A stretch of 9,590 nucleotides of DNA from Patescibacteria group bacterium (lineage in GTDB: Bacteria > Patescibacteriota > Microgenomatia > UBA12405 > JAHJSD01): NCBI GenBank assembly GCA_018830585.1, contig JAHJSD010000062.1, positions 1 to 9,590 on the forward strand, given 5' to 3'. Positions 5,335 to 9,590 of this stretch are shown here, in pieces (position 1 is the first letter of the stretch; the number at the start of each line of letters is the position of its first letter). The notes below the pieces were generated by a model, which saw nothing but the letters and a program-made list of their open reading frames with translations, was not told the DNA's origin and did no database searches. The translations under genes were made by a program, and so were the position numbers.

Positions 5335-8300
5335 ATGTCTAAAATCGGCAAAGTAGAAGAAGCAAACATCACCGAAGTAATGGAAAGGGCTTACCTTAAT
5401 TACGCCATGAGCGTTATCGTCGCCAGAGCCTTGCCTGATGTCCGCGACGGTTTAAAACCGGTCCACCGGAGAATTTTGTACGCGATCCACCAAATGGGGT
5501 TAACTCCGGGCGGCAGGTATACTAAATCGGCGAAAATTGTCGGTGAGGTTTTGGGAAAATACCATCCTCACGGCGACATGCCTGTTTATGACGCTTTGGT
5601 CAGGATGGCCCAGAAGTTTTCAATGAGATATCTATTGGTTGACGGCCAAGGAAACTTCGGCTCGGTTGACAACGATCCTCCGGCGGCGATGAGGTACTGT
5701 TTAACCGGAAACAGCCTGGTGGCAACTCAAGAAGGGCTTGTCCCAATTAATAATTTAGTGCCAGAGACAAAGGACTCTTCCGAACACGATCTTAAAATTA
5801 AAGTTTTAACTCACGAAAACAGGATCGCGCCAACAGAAAAATTCTTTAATTCCGGGAAACACCAAACCTTGACCCTTAAAACCAATATCGGACTTAAGAT
5901 TTCCGGTACAACTAACCACCCCCTCTCTGTTTGGCTCACCAAAGATAACAAACCAACTCCCGCCTGGAAACTGTTAAAAGACATTAACCCGGGAGACTGG
6001 TTAATAGTTCAAAGAATCTTCCCTTTTAATAGCCACAAGCTTTATTCCTTAAAAGACAAGAAGAATCATAAGCTAGGCAAGGAGCTCGCTTTTGTTTTGG
6101 GCGCCTTGGTTTCAGAAGGCTATATTAGCCCAAGCCGTTGCGGTTTTAACAATACTGATAGAAAATTTGTCGACCTTTTTAAAAATAACTTGGAAAAGGT
6201 GATCGGCAAACAGTATTGTTTTTATAAAAGAAAACTGCCAAGCAAAAAAACTCTTTACGAGATCCAAGTCCACCAAAAATACTTTCTTGAACTGATGGGT
6301 AAAGTCGGTTTTGAAGGCAAAAGCGAGCAAAAGAGAATTCCGTTATCAATTTTAGCCTCGCCTAAACAAATTCAAAGGGTTTTCCTTCAGTCGTTGTTCG
6401 AGGGGGACGGTGGCGTTGCTTTAGGCAAAAGAACCGTTCAATTAACTTATCACTCAAAAAGCAGAATTCTGTTAGAAGACCTCCAAATATTGCTCCTTTA
6501 CTTTGGCATTATTTCTCGAATCAGGGTTGACAAAAAAGAAAACAGCACCTGGAGATTGCTCATCTCTGGGGGAGACAATATTTTGCTTTTTGCAAAACAA
6601 ATCGGTTTTGCCGCCGGAAAACAAAACAAGCTCGTCCAGCTTATTAAAAAGGCCAACTTAAGCGGTCGAGGCATGGTTAAAACGGATTTTGTTCCTTATT
6701 TAGCAAAATACTTAAGAAACAAATATAAGGATCAGGGTTGGAATGAGTGGCTCGGAAAATATAATCTTGATCGTTATCGACAACTTTTTATCTATTTTCC
6801 CAAACTTAAAAAGCTTTTAGATAAAGACGACCAGGTGTTAATCTCCTGGCTATTAACCAGACATTACTATTTTACTCAAGTAACTGAAGTTTCTCCGGCA
6901 GGGGAACAGATGGTTTACTCACTTAAAGTTCCTCATTCAGAATCCTTTATCTGTCAAGGACTGGTTAACCACAACACCGAAGCAAGAATGGCAAAAATCG
7001 CCAAAGAAATGCTCGCCGATATCAAAAAGGAAACCGTCGACTTTATTGAAAATTTTGACGCCACCTTAGAAGAGCCTACGGTTCTGCCGGCCAGAATTCC
7101 AAACCTGCTTTTAAACGGAGCCGACGGCATTGCTGTCGGTATGGCCACAAAAATTCCGCCCCACAATTTAACCGAGGTGATGGAGGCCGCCCTCTATATG
7201 CTCAAAGAAGGAAAGTTAGAAAAGGTAGAGGAGTCCGAGGAATTAGAATTTAAAAAAATAGCCGTTGCTAAAACAAGGTCTGCCGAAGAAGTAATCATGG
7301 AAGAGGTAAACCAATTAGCCGCCCGGAAATTTGAATTCGAAAGTGAAGTTTCTTCGGAAAGACTGATGGACTTTGTCAAAGGTCCGGATTTTCCCACTGC
7401 CGGACAAATTTTTGGCAAAGAAGCGATCGCCCAGATCTACACTACCGGCCGGGGCAAAATACCCGTCCGCGCCAAAGCGGAAATTGAAGAAGGCAAAGGG
7501 GGCAAATTCAGAATTATTGTCACCGAAATCCCGTATCAAGTCAACAAAGCCGCCTTGGTGGCCAAAATTGCCGATTTAGTTCGTAATAAAAAAATTATCG
7601 GCATTTCCGACCTCAGAGACGAATCGGACCGCAGAGGGATCCGGGTTGTCGTCGAGTTAAAAAGAGCTTCCCGGCCAAAATCGGTTTTAAATAAGCTTTA
7701 TAAATACACCTCCTTGCAAATCAATTATCCTGCCAACATGTTAGCTTTGGTAGACGGGGTTCCGCAAACCCTGACCTTAAGACAATTTTTGCTTCTCTAC
7801 TTGAGACACCGGCAGGAAACAATCAGGCGGAGAACCATTTTTGATTTCAAAGAAGCTAAATTCAGAGCCCATATTTTAGAAGGTTTAAAAATCGCTCTGG
7901 ACAACTTGGACGAGGTAATTGAAACCATCAGAAAATCAAAAGATGCCGACGTCGCCAAGAAAAATTTAATGGACAAGTTTAATCTGACCGACATCCAATC
8001 GGTGGCGATTTTAGATATGCAATTAAGAAGGTTAGCCGCCCTGGAAAGGCAAAAAATAGAAGCCGAATATAAAGAAGTCCAGCAAGTTCTGACCGGACTG
8101 AGAGACTTGCTTACCCAGCCGGCGGTAATGATTAAAACCATCAACGAAGAATTAGTCGAGATCAAAACCAAGTACGCTGATGCCAGAAAAACCAAAATCT
8201 TCGCCAGAGGCTTGGATGACTTCAGCGAGGAAGACCTGATTCCCGACAGGGAAGTGCTTGTTACCATCACTAAAACAGGCTACGCCAAAAGAGTTTTAAG

Positions 8301-9252
8301 GGAAACTTACCGAACTCAAAGAAGGGGAGGGAAGGGAGTTATCGGCATGACTACCAAAGGAGAAGATGAAATCGAACACCTGGTCGCCGGCTCCAACCAT
8401 GACCGTTTACTTTTCTTTACCAACAAGGGCAAGGTTTTCCAGATGCGCGCCTGGGAACTGCCGGAAGGATCCAGACAGTCAAAGGGGCAGGCGATCATAA
8501 ATTTAATCAATATCGAGCAGGACGAAAAAGTTCAGGCGGTTTTAAAAAGATCAAGCAAGCCGAAAAAGGGAGAAGAAAAATTCGTTTTCATGGTTACCCA
8601 GAAAGGGATCGTTAAGAAAACCAGGATTAGCCAATTTGAAAAGATCAGGTCCTCGGGCCTGATTGCCATAAAACTGAAAGGCGACGATGAGTTGATAGAG
8701 GCCAAGGTTACCAGCGGGGAAAATCAGGTTTTCTTGGTCACCAAAGAAGATAAATGCATTAGATTTTCGGAAAAAGACGTCAGATCCATGGGCCGGGAAG
8801 CCCAGGGGGTAAAAGGGATCGACCTGAAGCCGGGAAACATTGTCGTCAACGCCGACCTTATCCCCGAAAAATTACCCAAGCCGAAAGACGGAAGGAAAAA
8901 AGTTTTTAGACATCTGTTGGTAGTAACCGAAAACGGTATCGGCAAAAGAACCAACGTTTATCTTTACCCCCTGCAAAAACGGGGCGGGGTTGGGGTAAAA
9001 GTAGCTAATATTAGCGAAAAAACCGGCAAAGTCGCTTGTGCTAAGGTAATTAACGAAAAAGAGGTTCAGGTAATCCTGACTTCCAAAAAAGCCCAGATGA
9101 TTAAATTGCCGACCAAGAATATTCCTGTTTTAAGCCGGGCCACTCAAGGAGTGATCCTGATGAGGCTGAAAAACAAATCCGACCAAGTCGCCGCCATGGC
9201 TTGTTTGAGAAAACAAGAAGAAGAGGATAGGGAAGAGGGTAGTAAGAAATAA
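5335..9252 (+). CDS. gyrA: DNA gyrase subunit A, interrupted in frame by an intein
   Basis: DNA breakage-reunion subunit of gyrase. The 1305-residue precursor should splice to an 879-residue GyrA. N-extein (1-121): NYAMSVIVARALPDVRDGLKPVHRR-type start, HPHGDMPVYDALVRMAQ (77-93) of the winged-helix region, and the catalytic Y121 at the end of AAMRY. The intein is 122-547. The C-extein begins TEARM (548-552), then the tower with NGADGIAVGMATKIPPHN (594-611), GPDFPTAG (683-690) and a long coiled-coil arm (about 830-945). GyrA box QRRGGKG (995-1001) opens the C-terminal beta-pinwheel, with repeated blades to about 1280 and an acidic tail (QEEEDREEG). The GyrA box favours gyrase over ParC. Oddities: Met82-Pro83 where E. 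coli has Ser83-Ala84, and about 44 extra charged residues at 628-671. There is no Shine-Dalgarno; the start matches GyrA N-termini. Confidence 0.97.
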   Translation: MSKIGKVEEANITEVMERAYLNYAMSVIVARALPDVRDGLKPVHRRILYAIHQMGLTPGGRYTKSAKIVGEVLGKYHPHGDMPVYDALVRMAQKFSMRYLLVDGQGNFGSVDNDPPAAMRYCLTGNSLVATQEGLVPINNLVPETKDSSEHDLKIKVLTHENRIAPTEKFFNSGKHQTLTLKTNIGLKISGTTNHPLSVWLTKDNKPTPAWKLLKDINPGDWLIVQRIFPFNSHKLYSLKDKKNHKLGKELAFVLGALVSEGYISPSRCGFNNTDRKFVDLFKNNLEKVIGKQYCFYKRKLPSKKTLYEIQVHQKYFLELMGKVGFEGKSEQKRIPLSILASPKQIQRVFLQSLFEGDGGVALGKRTVQLTYHSKSRILLEDLQILLLYFGIISRIRVDKKENSTWRLLISGGDNILLFAKQIGFAAGKQNKLVQLIKKANLSGRGMVKTDFVPYLAKYLRNKYKDQGWNEWLGKYNLDRYRQLFIYFPKLKKLLDKDDQVLISWLLTRHYYFTQVTEVSPAGEQMVYSLKVPHSESFICQGLVNHNTEARMAKIAKEMLADIKKETVDFIENFDATLEEPTVLPARIPNLLLNGADGIAVGMATKIPPHNLTEVMEAALYMLKEGKLEKVEESEELEFKKIAVAKTRSAEEVIMEEVNQLAARKFEFESEVSSERLMDFVKGPDFPTAGQIFGKEAIAQIYTTGRGKIPVRAKAEIEEGKGGKFRIIVTEIPYQVNKAALVAKIADLVRNKKIIGISDLRDESDRRGIRVVVELKRASRPKSVLNKLYKYTSLQINYPANMLALVDGVPQTLTLRQFLLLYLRHRQETIRRRTIFDFKEAKFRAHILEGLKIALDNLDEVIETIRKSKDADVAKKNLMDKFNLTDIQSVAILDMQLRRLAALERQKIEAEYKEVQQVLTGLRDLLTQPAVMIKTINEELVEIKTKYADARKTKIFARGLDDFSEEDLIPDREVLVTITKTGYAKRVLRETYRTQRRGGKGVIGMTTKGEDEIEHLVAGSNHDRLLFFTNKGKVFQMRAWELPEGSRQSKGQAIINLINIEQDEKVQAVLKRSSKPKKGEEKFVFMVTQKGIVKKTRISQFEKIRSSGLIAIKLKGDDELIEAKVTSGENQVFLVTKEDKCIRFSEKDVRSMGREAQGVKGIDLKPGNIVVNADLIPEKLPKPKDGRKKVFRHLLVVTENGIGKRTNVYLYPLQKRGGVGVKVANISEKTGKVACAKVINEKEVQVILTSKKAQMIKLPTKNIPVLSRATQGVILMRLKNKSDQVAAMACLRKQEEEDREEGSKK
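5698..6975 (+). mobile_element. GyrA intein (426 aa) with LAGLIDADG homing endonuclease
   Basis: A self-splicing protein insertion between catalytic Y121 and T548 of the precursor, the same RY/TEAR position used by mycobacterial GyrA inteins. Intein numbering: Cys1 opens block A (CLTGNSLVATQEG, 1-13). Block B is GTTNHPL (70-76) with the TxxH pair T71/H74. The first LAGLIDADG helix is VLGALVSEG (133-141; acidic E140) and the second LQSLFEGDG (230-238; acidic D237), so both catalytic acids are kept. Residues about 300-390 are Lys/Arg-rich and may help contact DNA. Block F is VYSLKVPHSESFI (406-418), with Ser where Asp is usual. Block G is LVNHN (422-426), with H425-N426 then extein Thr +1. This fits a class 1 intein that splices through Cys1, Asn426 and Thr+1. 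It is in frame without stops; base composition is like the flanks. Activity is inferred. Confidence 0.95.
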
Positions 9253-9286
9253 CACTAAAAGGGCCGATCGTCCCTTTTAGTGTTAT
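9249..9286. terminator. Strong hairpin at the gyrA stop, probable terminator
   Basis: A perfect 15-bp stem (9249-9263 with 9272-9286; core AACACTAAAAGGG / CCCTTTTAGTGTT) closes an 8-nt loop and begins at the gyrA stop codon. Downstream on the + strand is AAAAAG rather than a T tract, so it is not a textbook intrinsic terminator; the T-rich arm CCCTTTTAG may partly serve. It could also protect the mRNA 3' end or act for the opposite strand. Confidence 0.65.
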
Positions 9287-9361
9287 AAAAAGACTCCTCG
9301 TTCAGGTTTCACTTCTCGGTCATCCTGCTCTCCATTAGGGAGGAAAGAATCCCTCATCCAG

Positions 9362-9469
9362 CGTCATTCTGACCCTGAGGCTTTGTCGAATGGGGAAGAA
9401 TCCCCTAATCTTCAGGCAATTTGCTCCTCCCAACGGGATCCTTCGTCATCAGAATTCCTCAGGATGACG
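9362..9469. repeat. Palindromic-ended 108-bp element, first copy
   Basis: The left end CGTCATTCTGACCCTGAGG mirrors the right end CCTCAGGATGACG (inverted complement CGTCATCCTGAGG), apart from a 6-base insertion or duplication. An internal hairpin GGGGA / TCCCC with AGAA loop lies at 9392-9405. GTCATTCTGA...GAAGAATCCC is the form of a common dispersed bacterial intergenic repeat. The preceding stretch 9317-9360 (GTCATCCTG... AGGGAGGAAAGAATCCCT) looks like a degenerate related half. No gene is visible in 9253-9590. Confidence 0.75.
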
Positions 9470-9481
9470 AACAAGGGAGAG

Positions 9482-9590
9482 CGTCATTCTGACCCTGAGG
9501 CTTTGTCGAATGGGGAAGAATCCCCTAATCTTCAGGCAATTTGCTCCTCCCAACGGGATCCTTCGTCATCAGAATTCCTCAGGATGACGA
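9482..9590. repeat. Second, identical copy of the 108-bp element, at the window edge
   Basis: Bases 9481-9590 repeat 9361-9470 exactly; the period is 120 bp, with a 12-nt spacer (core ACAAGGGAGA) between element copies. The window ends one base after this copy, so the array may continue. Zero differences over 110 bp means a very recent duplication, or an assembly effect. Confidence 0.85.

Noticed and set aside
7797..8270. Minus-strand open frame of 157 codons inside gyrA
   Set aside because: It mirrors the conserved GyrA coiled-coil region; its Ser/Leu/Ile-rich composition is that of an antisense shadow.
5335..9252. Reading the gyrA locus as two genes or a pseudogene because of the 426-codon insertion
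   Set aside because: The frame is continuous, extein junctions rejoin exactly as RY-TEARM, and intein splicing blocks are present.

Overview
The window is a compact, same-strand stretch of a bacterial chromosome (about 43-45% G+C by eye). It carries the end of tyrS, a small membrane-protein gene, a ferredoxin gene, a membrane-anchored thioredoxin-like gene, a SpoU/TrmH-family methyltransferase gene, then gyrB and a gyrA interrupted by an intein. The TyrRS resembles archaeal/eukaryotic-type enzymes, genes are short and closely packed, and the small redox and membrane proteins are of the kind seen in Candidate Phyla Radiation (Patescibacteria) genomes, so I suggest such an organism (inference, moderate confidence). 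TGA is used as an ordinary stop (656, 2344, 2918), which argues against the recoded Gracilibacteria/Absconditabacteria lineages.

Layout. 1-656: 3' part of tyrosyl-tRNA synthetase with the KMSKS loop. 653-1135: small hydrophobic protein whose N-terminus is unclear. A structured, leader-like stretch and a strong Shine-Dalgarno (777-783) lie in front of an ATG at 792 that is one base out of frame with the rest of the protein. 1157-1345: single-cluster ferredoxin. 1355-2344: anchored, cysteine-rich thioredoxin-fold protein. 2376-2918: SPOUT 2'-O-methyltransferase. 2919-3163: non-coding DNA with a 9-bp tandem repeat, a sigma70-like promoter and a terminator-like hairpin before gyrB. 3164-5110: gyrB. 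5111-5334: non-coding DNA with a 108-bp inverted-repeat element and promoter-like boxes. 5335-9252: gyrA, with a 426-residue intein encoded at 5698-6975. 9249-9286: long hairpin, probable terminator. 9362-9590: two identical copies of a 108-bp palindromic-ended element, period 120 bp, running to the window edge.

How it fits together. gyrB and gyrA encode the two gyrase subunits; the GyrA box QRRGGKG supports gyrase rather than topoisomerase IV. The intein sits directly after the catalytic tyrosine (RY / TEAR), so GyrA should be inactive until splicing. All splicing blocks and both LAGLIDADG acidic residues are present, so it looks like a complete class 1 intein with an intact homing endonuclease domain. 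The five genes before gyrB have short gaps and may be co-transcribed.

The most notable items are the intein in the gyrase active site, the possible frameshift and structured leader at 660-820, the attenuator-like gyrB leader, and the inverted-repeat elements flanking gyrA. I found no CRISPR array, tRNA, rRNA, transposase or other clear defence system.
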